In this document: positions 25,841-35,325 of the stretch, one piece after another | How the letters are laid out: each line of letters starts with the position of its first letter | Numbering within the stretch: the stretch's first letter is position 1 | NCBI GenBank assembly: GCA_937888635.1 | Contig: CALARG010000004.1 | Coordinates: forward strand, 9,013 to 73,012 | Source: an uncultured Alphaproteobacteria bacterium | GTDB lineage: Bacteria > Pseudomonadota > Alphaproteobacteria > Rs-D84 | Length of the DNA stretch: 64,000 nucleotides | Reading direction: 5' to 3' | Made by a program: the position numbers and the translations under genes | The notes under the pieces: model-generated | Databases searched by the model: none | What the model was told of the DNA's origin: nothing | The model's input: the letters and a program-made list of their open reading frames with translations, nothing else

Positions 25841-28800
25841 ATGTCTAGATTTCTGCGGTTTTACGCATTTTTATCTGTTTTGTTTTTTACCGGTAATTTG
25901 ATGGCGGCGGGGTATACCTGCAGCACAACGGCGAGATATACTTCGTGTAAAGAAGGCTATTATATGTCCGATTGTGGCAGTACAGCCGCGAATTGGACTG
26001 GGCAGACAGTGGACGCAACCAATGGTAACACTTGTATTGCGTGCCCTGACGGATATGCGTGTGAAGGTGACAATGTGTGTCCTGTGCGGAATGGTATTAA
26101 CTGTGCCGCGGGGACATATATCAAGGCGAATACAACAACATGTACCGCATGTCCGGCTGGGAATTATTGCCCAGGCATAACCACAGATTCTGTGACCAGT
26201 ACTTCATCAGATCGTGGTATAACACAATGTCCGGCGGGTTCCTATTGTCCCGCGGGCAGTAGCAATCCAAAGTCATGTCCAACAAATTATGGAAACAGTG
26301 CAGCCGGTTCAGATGCGGCATCAGATTGCTATGCCACTTGTGGGGTTGGTGCAGTGGTGACTGCGCCAATGACACCGTGCGTTACACCAGCGGGGGCATG
26401 GTATTCCCCATCGGCACATAATGTTTACTATGGCAAAATTTCACCAATTGGGTATTGTCAGTATGGGTCAGATTCCCGCAATGGGGTAACCAGTTTGCAT
26501 GATCAGGGGGCCGACTGTTTGGTGACAGTGCCGGCGGGGTACAGTTCCGCGGTCACAACCAGCACTGCACGTTATATCCGAATCAGTTCTGAAACAGGCG
26601 TATTCCCGTTGGCAGAGGTTCAGGCATATAATAATTCTTTGGGCCAGCTGAGTTTGGCATTGGGCAGCAGTGTGACAAATGGTGTGAATGCATTGGATGG
26701 TTCTTTGGCGACACAGGCGGGCGTAACCACAGAATCGGCTGTTGGGGCGTATGCGATATTTGATTTGGGCAGTGCCAAGACGATTACGAATATTAAGTTT
26801 GCATTGGGTAATGTGACCAGTGGATATAATATTGTAATTGCAATATCGTCTGATAAATCAAACTGGACAACTGTATTTAATCAGACCGTTTTTGGTGTTT
26901 CGGTATTGCCGGGCGTGTTGCAAAATGTACCGCTTAACACCCGGACAAATACCAAGTGTACAGCCGGCACATATCATGGTTCAACGACGGTTGCTGCAAC
27001 AAATGGTGTGACCTGTTCGGAGTGTCCGGCAGCGGTATGTAATGGAGAAACAAATTGTGCCAGTGGTTTTTCAACCCACAGAAATACATATCCTGCTAAT
27101 TACCATTCTGATGATAATTTGAAATTGGTTAAGGCATGGTTCGCAACATCGTCAAATACAGGAAATACATCCATAGAGGAATGTAAGCTGTCTTATACGT
27201 ATACCAACAATCGTGGTACATTTAATCAGGATTCAGTTCGGTATCAATCCAGTACGGGACGCTATGATGGTGTGGGTGGTTCTGTTTACTATACTGTTTT
27301 GAATCCTGGTTATTATGGTTCTGGCAAAATGCCAGATGGGTACTGTGATACTGATACAAATACTCGTCGGCATTATTATCAGGATGCAGTATTATGTCCT
27401 GCGGGGAAATACTGTTCAGGATATACACAGATGCCATTGTGTTCTTCTGGAACTTATAATGATACAATGGGAATTGATGGTTTGTTATCTGGGGGATACT
27501 TTTCAACTGGTGGTGCGACAAAAGCTGCACCGACATCGGCAGATTGCGTTGGGGTTGTTGGAGCCGATATCTGGAGTTCATCTGTTTCCCCGGTAAAAAA
27601 TGTCTGTGGTCAACTCTTGCCTGGATATTATTCCATAGAGGGTGCTATCTTGCCTGCGCCGGGTGAATTGGGTGCAAAAAATACCGCGGCATTGGGCTTT
27701 AGTATTGATTATTTGAATCAGGGGCTGGATTCTGTTCGGGCGGGATGCCTTGGAAGTGACAAATGCGGTATGGTTGCTGCGGGGTATTTTTCATCGGGCG
27801 CTGCAACTTATCCAAGGCCATCGTCTACAGGTTGTGTGAGTGGGACATGTGGCATTTGTCCGGCAGGTGCATATTCTGCCGCAGGCGCGACCAGTTGTAC
27901 AGCATGCCCTGCCCTGGGTGGATCAAATTGGACCTGGAATATGTCACAGGGTGCCGGATCATTGTCTGCCTGTAAGCGTAAGGGTGTGCCCGATGGGTGC
28001 AGCGCCGGTACGGTGACGGATACTGCAACATCGGCAACAACATGGGGAAATCGTGTGCTGAACGAATGGGCGGCGCCTGGGAATACGCAAATCTTTGCAC
28101 AACGGGGATATCAGATAGATGTGACCAATCTAAAATGTACAATATGCCCAAATGGACATTATAGTGGGGGATATACGAGCAGTTGCGCCCCAGTTAATGC
28201 TGGATATTATGCAACAGGCGCTGCAACTTCACCAGCCCCTTCGTCATCAGAAGATTGTGTGACTGGAACATGTGGCAAAGTTCAAAAGAATTGTTATGGC
28301 GCATCAGGGGCGACATCAGCATGCCCAAACAAATGTTCTGATTTGGCATATGGTACATACCCACAGTCGGATGAGGGCGCGGATTCACCGAATAAATGTT
28401 TCACATCGGGCAGCGCGATGGGCGGTGGATATATTGCAACAGCCGGTGGCCCACGCCGTGATTGTCCGTTGGGAACATATAAGGAATATCATACTGTGTA
28501 TTATGGTCAAACATCTCGGTGTACAGTCTGTCCAAGTGGGACCACCACAGCGACACAAGGCGCTCATAATACATCCAGCGCGTCATGCAGTGCTGAATGT
28601 ACAAATGCTGATGGTGTGTATGAATGGCAAATGCCAGAATTGTCTTCGGATGGAGGAACAGTGTTAAAATTGTGTCAGGCGGCCAGTTGCAAGGCAGGAA
28701 ACGCTTTGGGAACAACAAGCCAATGTAACGAATGTCCGGCGGGACATTATCAACCCGTTGATGGTTATTCCGACAGCATATGTAGCATAACACCCGATGG

Positions 28801-31800
28801 ATATTACAACAACGAGCCCGGCGCAACAGAGCCACTGCCGTGTCCCGCAGGGCAATGGTCGGTGGCGCAATCTAAATCATGTACGACCTTGCCTGCTGGA
28901 TACTGGAATAATGGTTGTGGTACTGATAACAAGGGTTCTGTACGTGAAGGTTATCTGGGTGGCGAGATTGCTGCGGGTTATTGGGGCGAAGCTGGTGCGA
29001 CAACTGCAACGGGTTCTGGTATGGTTAATGCAGGTTACTGGAACGATGGTTGTGGTATAAATGCAACAGGTGGCGTTTGCGACACAACCCATAAGGGTGG
29101 CCAGGTAAATGCCGGATACTATAACCTGGGTGGTGGTACATCGCCAACACCAGAGGTTCGCGGAAAAGGTTGCGCAAATGTCAGCACCACGCAATGTGGT
29201 ACGGTTGCACCAGGCTATTGGGGGGCTGCGGGTGCAACACAATATGGGGGCTCTGGGGCCGTTGCGCCGGGATATTTTTCAACAGGTGGTGCAACATCCA
29301 GAACACCAAGTGCAAGTGATTGCGCCGGCAAGGTTGCGATTATAGAAAATGGCAAGCTGATGGGTGCATCTGATGTTAATAACACATGTGGACAGGTTCA
29401 GGCCGGATACTGGAACAATGCATGTGGTATTAATGCAACTGGTGGTGTGTGCAGCACTAGTTACCAAGGTGGTATAATCGCAGCTGGATATTGGGGAACG
29501 GTGGGCGCAACGGACAGTGTTGGCTCAGGGCGCATTGCCCCAGGATATTATTCAACCGGTGGTGCAACAATTGAGTATCCAGATCCAAATCAGTGCGTTG
29601 GTAATAATACATGTGGTGCAATTGCGGCAGGATATTGGAATAATGGTGGTGGTACACTGGCCGCGCCAACGGCCCCAGGCAATGGGTGCCACAGTGATAA
29701 ATCGTGTGGCACGGTTAACGGCGGATACTATTCAACTGGTGGTGGTACATCCGCAACGCCAACAGCCGCAAGTAATGGATGTTTGGCTAATAAGTCTTGT
29801 GGTAAATTAAGTGCGATATACTATTCAAATGGTGGCAGCACATCTGATGGTGCGACATGTGTTAGTGGTAAAACATGCGGTACATGTAATGCAAATTATC
29901 GTGCAAATACCACAACAGGTAAGACATCCGCAAGCCAGTGTCAGGCATCTTGTGCGGCAGGCACGCGTGTTGCAACAGTGAATGCAGCATGTACATCGCC
30001 GGCGGGCGGATGGTTTAGTGCGGCCCATCTGGTAAATTATGGTCAGATATCACCGGTAAATTACTGTATGTCTGGTTATACATCAGCCAGCACATCGGCC
30101 AGTGGTCACGATGCAAAATCTGATTGTGTCCAGACGGTTGCAGGTGGTAAATATGTGCCGTCGTCAAAGATTAATGCACGGTATATTAAGATTACATCTG
30201 ATGGCAGTGTTAGTGTAAGCGGTTCTACAAATCCAAGTACACACTTGCTAGAAATGCAGGCGTTTGCATCCAGTGATGGTACAGGCACAAATCTGCTGTC
30301 AGGTAAAGGAGCGGTTGCAGGTGATAAGATGTCTGCGGTGACAAATGGCAACTGGACACGTGGCGATGGGTATTCCTATGGCGAAGGGTCACCAATGATA
30401 TTGGATTTAGGTTCTGTTCAGGCGTTGGGCAGTTTGAAGTTTGCGATGTATACTGATGGTCGTGAATATCAGAATGTTGCAATTGCGGTGTCTGAAGATA
30501 ACACGACATATACAACAGTGTTTACAGCGAATAAACTGTTAACCCAGAATACAACCACCCCAACAGGCGAACTGGTTGTATTAAGTGCAGCACCAAAATC
30601 ATGTGCGGCCGGTACATCTAAGGCATCAGGTACGGTTGCGTTGGGCAACACAACGACATGCGGTACATGTGCAAACTGGACATATTCTGGTGCGGGTGCG
30701 GCATCATGTACCGCCTGTCCAGCGGTAGAGTCTGGTTATGCAAAACTGGACAGCACAGGTACAGGATGGACGACATATCAGAAGTGTGTTGAAATTGCGA
30801 CTGCATCGCCAGCAAACTGTAAGTCTGGTAAATTGCAGAAGATTCCAACTGCATCTGGTGCAACGACATGGGCAACAGCAACAGTTAATGCGAATAATCC
30901 GTTGAATGCAAATCCGGGATATATCGTAAGTGGCACAATGTGCTCACAATGTACTGGTGCGACCTACTCTGCTGGTGGCAGTGCAACATCGTGTTCGGCC
31001 TGTGATCCAAATTATCAGGCGGATACCACTGCAGGTAAATCGGCTGCAACTCAGTGCCAGATTTCATGTGCGCCTGGTACAGCAGTTGTAGAAAAGAACA
31101 AGGCATGTGCAGTGCTGTCAGGTGGTAAGTATAAGACGGGCACGGCATTGGTAAAATATGGTTCGTTATCGCCAACCGCAACTGATAAAACATCAGGATG
31201 GGCGGTGGATACAGTGTATAGTTGCCCAAGCAGCTATGGCATTAGTGGCACAGCGGCGGCCAATCATGATGCACGCACGGATTGCACTATTAGCTGTCCG
31301 GCGGGAACCCAGGTTGCAAGTACGAACGCAACATGCACAACACCAAGTGGCACAACATGGTACACATCTGGACACAGTGTTGCGGCGGGCTCAACATCTG
31401 GAACAAATGTAAAAAGCTGTAATTCTGGTTATACGACGCCGAATACAACAACACAATCTGATCACGACGCGGCAGCGGATTGTAAGATTAGTTGTGATGC
31501 TGGATACTATGTTCCAAATGCAGGTCAAGGATGTAAGATTTGTGCGCCGGGTAAGTATTGTGAGGCTGTGTCAGATATTGATCAGACAAAGATATCGGCT
31601 GTGACCGGCGATGTGACGGCGGGATACTATTCCAGTGCGGGCGGTACATCGGCAACGGGTACATGTTTGTCTGGCAATTCTTGTGGCAGTTGTTCAACCG
31701 GAACAGGTTCTAATGGGCGTCTGTTGTATTCAAATGCTGGGGCGGCATCATGTTCGGAATGTCCAGCGGCAACAGGCACATTGGCCAGCCGTGTGACGGG

Positions 31801-34800
31801 GTATAGTGGATGGTGGTCAAATAATATCCATAACAAAATTGGTGGGTGCTATGCGAATTTCTCTGACAGTGATGATACTGCAACATACCGAACAATGTGT
31901 TATTACAACGCAACAGATGGCACATATGGTGGCGAAAACAGCAGTTGTCAGTTCTATGCCCCAACGGCATGCAGTGGCGGATACTATTCAGTTATTGATA
32001 AAACATCTGAATGGAGCACGTATGGATATGCGTACTGTAAGGGTGTGGATTGCATGAAGGGTAAGGTTTGTGGTCTGACCGATGCTGGTTCATACAGTCC
32101 AGATGGCGCAACAACACAGACCAAGTGTGTAATGGGTTCGTATACCGACACAACAGGTCAAAGCGCATGTAAGGCATGTGCAGGTGGCAAGACAAACAGC
32201 GCAGATGGTGCAACATCGTGTACAGCAACCTGCTCTAATGCGACGGGTGTGACAGGTTGGGAAACACCGGTTTGGGACAACACAACCAACAAGATGACCA
32301 ATTTGTGCACGGTTAAGGCAACAGCGGGCTGTTCGGCAAATTATTACAAGAACAGCAATGCGTGCACTGCATGCCCAAGTGCGACCTATCCATATAGTGT
32401 GGCAGGCGCAACAGCACAAACACAGTGCTATGCAAATGTGACATTGAACAAGAATGGATTTAGTGGTTCTATTGCGGCTGGTTTGGGCACAGGGTGCAAG
32501 GTTGTATCTGCTGCGACAGGTACAAATAATGCGACACTGCAGGTGTATTACAATACAGAATGTACATTGCCAACAATCAGCGGATTTACCCAGACGGGTT
32601 ATACTGCGGCCAGCGGTTGGGCATCTGTGAATACGATTGGTGCAAGTGCAGTGACCAAGTTGCCGGCATCAACATCAAAACCTGCGGCGACATATTATGC
32701 GCGCAAGACAACATGTGGTGCAGATTACTATAAGAAAGATGCAACGACATGCAGCACATGTGCAAGTGGTACGGATGGCAACTATACCAAGTCTGCAGCA
32801 GGCACGGCCAGTGATGTGAATGTATGTTATCTGAATACAACGGCCAAGAACTTTGTTAAGACACCGGGCGCAGGTCAAACAACATGTGAGAAAGGCAACT
32901 ATTGCCCAGGTTCGGTCAAGGTGTATTATGGCGGAACAGCATCTGATACACACCCAACAACCGGTGGCAGTACACAATGTCCGGCAAACAGCTATTGCGT
33001 GGCGGGTGTAAGCGAACCAGTTGCGTGTTCAACACTGGGTGGTGGTTTGTATAAGAACAGTACAGCAGGTGCAAGCGCGGCAGAAGATTGCAACTTTACA
33101 ACAACGGCGGGTAAGTACATGGTTGCGAATACCGATACTGCACAGACAACATGCCCAGCCAAACAGTACTGCACAGCAGAAACGCTGAACTGGCCAAATG
33201 TCAGTGTGCTGAACGACGGCGGTTGGAATGACTGTCCAGATGCAGCAACGCATAAACGTACATCGTTCCCTGCGGATTACTATAGCCCGACGTTTGCAAG
33301 CACCAGTGTGACAAGTTCTACAGGTAAAGGATCTATAAGTGGGTGCCAGGTATTAAACTGGTTGGATTCAGCAACGCATGGTGGATTATACGAATATGTG
33401 AACTATAATCCAAACTCTGGCAAGTATGATACAACATACACATACAGATGGCATAGTGCAAAGCCTGGTTATTATCTGACTGATAAAAATGGTTGTGGAG
33501 GATATGCATATTATCAGACCATCAAAGAATGCGAGCCAGGTTCGTACTGTCCGGGTAAAAACAAGGTTTCATGTAATAAAGATAACCAGGCAACGGTTCA
33601 TACGGATACATTTGGTATATATTCGTGTTCGGCGGATACAGATGGCAACTATGAACTGTCATCTGGTGGGGTGGCGGCGAACAGCATTAACAAATGCTAT
33701 CTTGTGACCGATGTTGGTGATTGGGTGGCCACAGCGAACGCAGCCCAGACAGATTGTCAGGCAGATGGTTGGTGTCCTGGTAATGCGACCGTGTACTATG
33801 GCAGTACCGGTGGACGCACAGCATGTGTGGCACCATATGGATTGGCCGCAGCGGGGTCAGATGATGCGAATGATTGCTATCTGAAGACCACGGCGGGACA
33901 GTATGTTGAGACCGCGGGCGCAGGTCAGACAGTATGCCCGGCAGGATACTGGTGCGTTGGTAAAGTCACCATATATAAGGGCGGTTCGGTCACCGGTCGC
34001 AGCACAAAGGGTGGCAGTGAACAATGCCCCGCCGGTTATCGTGATGGCACAACAGGATACAGTTTACAGTCACAGTGCACAATGAATGTTCTGGGCGGTA
34101 AGTATGTTAAAGTTGTCAACGAAAGCAGTGCCAGTGGTACATGCGATTTAGGAACATATAAACCTGCACACCCGGTCACATATGGCAAGACATCCAGCTG
34201 TATTCCTTGTCCGAATGCAACATATGCAGCACAGGAAGGCATGAGCGCATGTGAAGCATGTCCGACGGCAACAAAGTATGCGGATAAGGTTGTGTCGTAT
34301 GGATCAAACAAAAAAGCGCGTTCAGGGTGTTATGCCAGATTTGAAGATACAGTAAAAAACGGCGAAACAACGTATTTTAGTTGTTATCTGCGGTCTGGTG
34401 ATGATTATGGAACACTGACCAGTGGTAATAATTGTTGGACGCATGGGGCGCGCACAAAGTGTGACGCAGGGTATTATTCACCGGTTGTACCAAACGCCCA
34501 ATATGATGAAATGTGGTACATGAATTATTCAACAGTTGTTAATAATTTGTGTATGCCAGTAGAATCTGGATACTGGTCGGGGGCGGACAGCCTGACCCGT
34601 ACGGCGTGCGAAACAGGCCTGGTGACATGTGGTGCGGGGTTGTGCGCGAACGAGGCCGGCGACTGTGGACGCAAGTTGCATGCAGGTGATAATGTAATCT
34701 ATCTGCGCAGCCAAAAGCGTACGACACCATCGCTGAATGTGAAAATTGGTGATAAGATGTTCTATGGAAACCTGGGGGATGTTATTGCGAACAGTCTGCG

Positions 34801-34849
34801 GGTTAAGAATGGAACAAAGAATTACTCGGTTGTTAATGATAACCAATAG
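25841..34849 (+). CDS. Giant secreted Cys-rich repeat protein 2 with discoidin-like modules
   Basis: 3002 aa from ATG 25841, chosen because the promoter lies over the upstream in-frame ATG. The signal peptide is hydrophobic at 6-20 and ends near LMAA. The protein is a mosaic of ephrin-receptor-like CPAGxYC modules and GYYSTGGAT/AAGYWN repeats (mainly about 550-1350). Two discoidin/F5-8C-like carbohydrate-binding-type modules lie at about 242-366 (ARYIRIS...AIFDLGSAKTITNIKFAL) and 1444-1587 (ARYIKIT...MILDLGSVQALGSLKFAM). One divergent InlB-type repeat lies near 2200-2287. A distinct C-terminal piece (about 2944-3002) begins RKLHAGDNVIYLRS and has no counterpart in giant 1. No anchor or barrel is visible. 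A surface or secreted adhesin role is inference from the modules. Parts are nearly identical in DNA to giant gene 1. Confidence 0.83.
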   Translation: MSRFLRFYAFLSVLFFTGNLMAAGYTCSTTARYTSCKEGYYMSDCGSTAANWTGQTVDATNGNTCIACPDGYACEGDNVCPVRNGINCAAGTYIKANTTTCTACPAGNYCPGITTDSVTSTSSDRGITQCPAGSYCPAGSSNPKSCPTNYGNSAAGSDAASDCYATCGVGAVVTAPMTPCVTPAGAWYSPSAHNVYYGKISPIGYCQYGSDSRNGVTSLHDQGADCLVTVPAGYSSAVTTSTARYIRISSETGVFPLAEVQAYNNSLGQLSLALGSSVTNGVNALDGSLATQAGVTTESAVGAYAIFDLGSAKTITNIKFALGNVTSGYNIVIAISSDKSNWTTVFNQTVFGVSVLPGVLQNVPLNTRTNTKCTAGTYHGSTTVAATNGVTCSECPAAVCNGETNCASGFSTHRNTYPANYHSDDNLKLVKAWFATSSNTGNTSIEECKLSYTYTNNRGTFNQDSVRYQSSTGRYDGVGGSVYYTVLNPGYYGSGKMPDGYCDTDTNTRRHYYQDAVLCPAGKYCSGYTQMPLCSSGTYNDTMGIDGLLSGGYFSTGGATKAAPTSADCVGVVGADIWSSSVSPVKNVCGQLLPGYYSIEGAILPAPGELGAKNTAALGFSIDYLNQGLDSVRAGCLGSDKCGMVAAGYFSSGAATYPRPSSTGCVSGTCGICPAGAYSAAGATSCTACPALGGSNWTWNMSQGAGSLSACKRKGVPDGCSAGTVTDTATSATTWGNRVLNEWAAPGNTQIFAQRGYQIDVTNLKCTICPNGHYSGGYTSSCAPVNAGYYATGAATSPAPSSSEDCVTGTCGKVQKNCYGASGATSACPNKCSDLAYGTYPQSDEGADSPNKCFTSGSAMGGGYIATAGGPRRDCPLGTYKEYHTVYYGQTSRCTVCPSGTTTATQGAHNTSSASCSAECTNADGVYEWQMPELSSDGGTVLKLCQAASCKAGNALGTTSQCNECPAGHYQPVDGYSDSICSITPDGYYNNEPGATEPLPCPAGQWSVAQSKSCTTLPAGYWNNGCGTDNKGSVREGYLGGEIAAGYWGEAGATTATGSGMVNAGYWNDGCGINATGGVCDTTHKGGQVNAGYYNLGGGTSPTPEVRGKGCANVSTTQCGTVAPGYWGAAGATQYGGSGAVAPGYFSTGGATSRTPSASDCAGKVAIIENGKLMGASDVNNTCGQVQAGYWNNACGINATGGVCSTSYQGGIIAAGYWGTVGATDSVGSGRIAPGYYSTGGATIEYPDPNQCVGNNTCGAIAAGYWNNGGGTLAAPTAPGNGCHSDKSCGTVNGGYYSTGGGTSATPTAASNGCLANKSCGKLSAIYYSNGGSTSDGATCVSGKTCGTCNANYRANTTTGKTSASQCQASCAAGTRVATVNAACTSPAGGWFSAAHLVNYGQISPVNYCMSGYTSASTSASGHDAKSDCVQTVAGGKYVPSSKINARYIKITSDGSVSVSGSTNPSTHLLEMQAFASSDGTGTNLLSGKGAVAGDKMSAVTNGNWTRGDGYSYGEGSPMILDLGSVQALGSLKFAMYTDGREYQNVAIAVSEDNTTYTTVFTANKLLTQNTTTPTGELVVLSAAPKSCAAGTSKASGTVALGNTTTCGTCANWTYSGAGAASCTACPAVESGYAKLDSTGTGWTTYQKCVEIATASPANCKSGKLQKIPTASGATTWATATVNANNPLNANPGYIVSGTMCSQCTGATYSAGGSATSCSACDPNYQADTTAGKSAATQCQISCAPGTAVVEKNKACAVLSGGKYKTGTALVKYGSLSPTATDKTSGWAVDTVYSCPSSYGISGTAAANHDARTDCTISCPAGTQVASTNATCTTPSGTTWYTSGHSVAAGSTSGTNVKSCNSGYTTPNTTTQSDHDAAADCKISCDAGYYVPNAGQGCKICAPGKYCEAVSDIDQTKISAVTGDVTAGYYSSAGGTSATGTCLSGNSCGSCSTGTGSNGRLLYSNAGAASCSECPAATGTLASRVTGYSGWWSNNIHNKIGGCYANFSDSDDTATYRTMCYYNATDGTYGGENSSCQFYAPTACSGGYYSVIDKTSEWSTYGYAYCKGVDCMKGKVCGLTDAGSYSPDGATTQTKCVMGSYTDTTGQSACKACAGGKTNSADGATSCTATCSNATGVTGWETPVWDNTTNKMTNLCTVKATAGCSANYYKNSNACTACPSATYPYSVAGATAQTQCYANVTLNKNGFSGSIAAGLGTGCKVVSAATGTNNATLQVYYNTECTLPTISGFTQTGYTAASGWASVNTIGASAVTKLPASTSKPAATYYARKTTCGADYYKKDATTCSTCASGTDGNYTKSAAGTASDVNVCYLNTTAKNFVKTPGAGQTTCEKGNYCPGSVKVYYGGTASDTHPTTGGSTQCPANSYCVAGVSEPVACSTLGGGLYKNSTAGASAAEDCNFTTTAGKYMVANTDTAQTTCPAKQYCTAETLNWPNVSVLNDGGWNDCPDAATHKRTSFPADYYSPTFASTSVTSSTGKGSISGCQVLNWLDSATHGGLYEYVNYNPNSGKYDTTYTYRWHSAKPGYYLTDKNGCGGYAYYQTIKECEPGSYCPGKNKVSCNKDNQATVHTDTFGIYSCSADTDGNYELSSGGVAANSINKCYLVTDVGDWVATANAAQTDCQADGWCPGNATVYYGSTGGRTACVAPYGLAAAGSDDANDCYLKTTAGQYVETAGAGQTVCPAGYWCVGKVTIYKGGSVTGRSTKGGSEQCPAGYRDGTTGYSLQSQCTMNVLGGKYVKVVNESSASGTCDLGTYKPAHPVTYGKTSSCIPCPNATYAAQEGMSACEACPTATKYADKVVSYGSNKKARSGCYARFEDTVKNGETTYFSCYLRSGDDYGTLTSGNNCWTHGARTKCDAGYYSPVVPNAQYDEMWYMNYSTVVNNLCMPVESGYWSGADSLTRTACETGLVTCGAGLCANEAGDCGRKLHAGDNVIYLRSQKRTTPSLNVKIGDKMFYGNLGDVIANSLRVKNGTKNYSVVNDNQ

Positions 34850-34872
34850 TTCGGCAAATCAAGGAAGGAAAA

Positions 34873-34897
34873 ATCCCGCCCATGTGGCGGGGTTTTT
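34873..34897 (+). terminator. Rho-independent terminator after giant gene 2
   Basis: CCCGCC/GGCGGG stem, CATGT loop (34875-34891), then GTTTTT. It is preceded by AATCAAGGAAGGAAAAA as in giant gene 1. Confidence 0.85.
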
Positions 34898-35264
34898 AGT
34901 GGTTAGTGTTGGTCCCTGCGGGGCAATGGATACCCACCTGTGTGGGTATGACGGACTTATTTTTACTGTGATAAATAAAAGTTTATATTAGTGGTTAGTG
35001 TAAGTTGTAAGTGGTTAGTGGTGGAAATAAATTAAGAATCTTCGTCATTCCCGCGAATGCGGGAATCCACTGCGTCGCAGACATTTTCTTACTTGTCCCT
35101 GCGGGGCAATGGATACCCACCTGCGTGGGTATGACGGAGGGTGCGCGTTGCGCACGGTTTGGGGACCCTGTTCCCGCCTTCGCGGGAATGACAAAGGGGG
35201 GGCGTGGTTTGTGCCCTGCCCGTGTTTAGGGATAAATTTATTTAAGAAAATGTGTCTATTGCCA
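34898..35264. repeat. Repeat-rich intergenic region, no gene
   Basis: Four palindromic elements: 34930-34949 and 35113-35132 (ATACCCACCTGYGTGGGTAT), 35047-35066 (ATTCCCGCGAATGCGGGAAT) and 35171-35189 (TTCCCGCCTTCGCGGGAA plus T). The unit GTCCCTGCGGGGCAATGGAT lies at 34912-34931 and 35095-35114, and GTTAGTG/GTAAGTT runs lie around 34898-35022. Short ORFs here are translations of the repeats. Confidence 0.8.
34945..34992. repeat. 48-bp repeat, inverted copy at 23319-23366
   Basis: Exact reverse complement of 23319-23366 over all 48 positions, with mismatch on both sides. Confidence 0.95.
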
Positions 35265-35292
35265 CTTGAAATCATTTTCTGGTTAACTATAT
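35265..35292 (+). promoter_or_regulatory. Candidate heat-shock (sigma-32 type) promoter of dnaK
   Basis: CTTGAAA at 35265-35271 followed after about 16 bp by CTATAT (35287-35292) resembles the RpoH -35 (CTTGAA) and alphaproteobacterial -10. It sits 33 bp before the dnaK ATG. No CIRCE inverted repeat is seen. Confidence 0.5.
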
Positions 35293-35325
35293 GGTGGGTA
35301 AGCAAAAATTTAAGGAGTATGAAAA

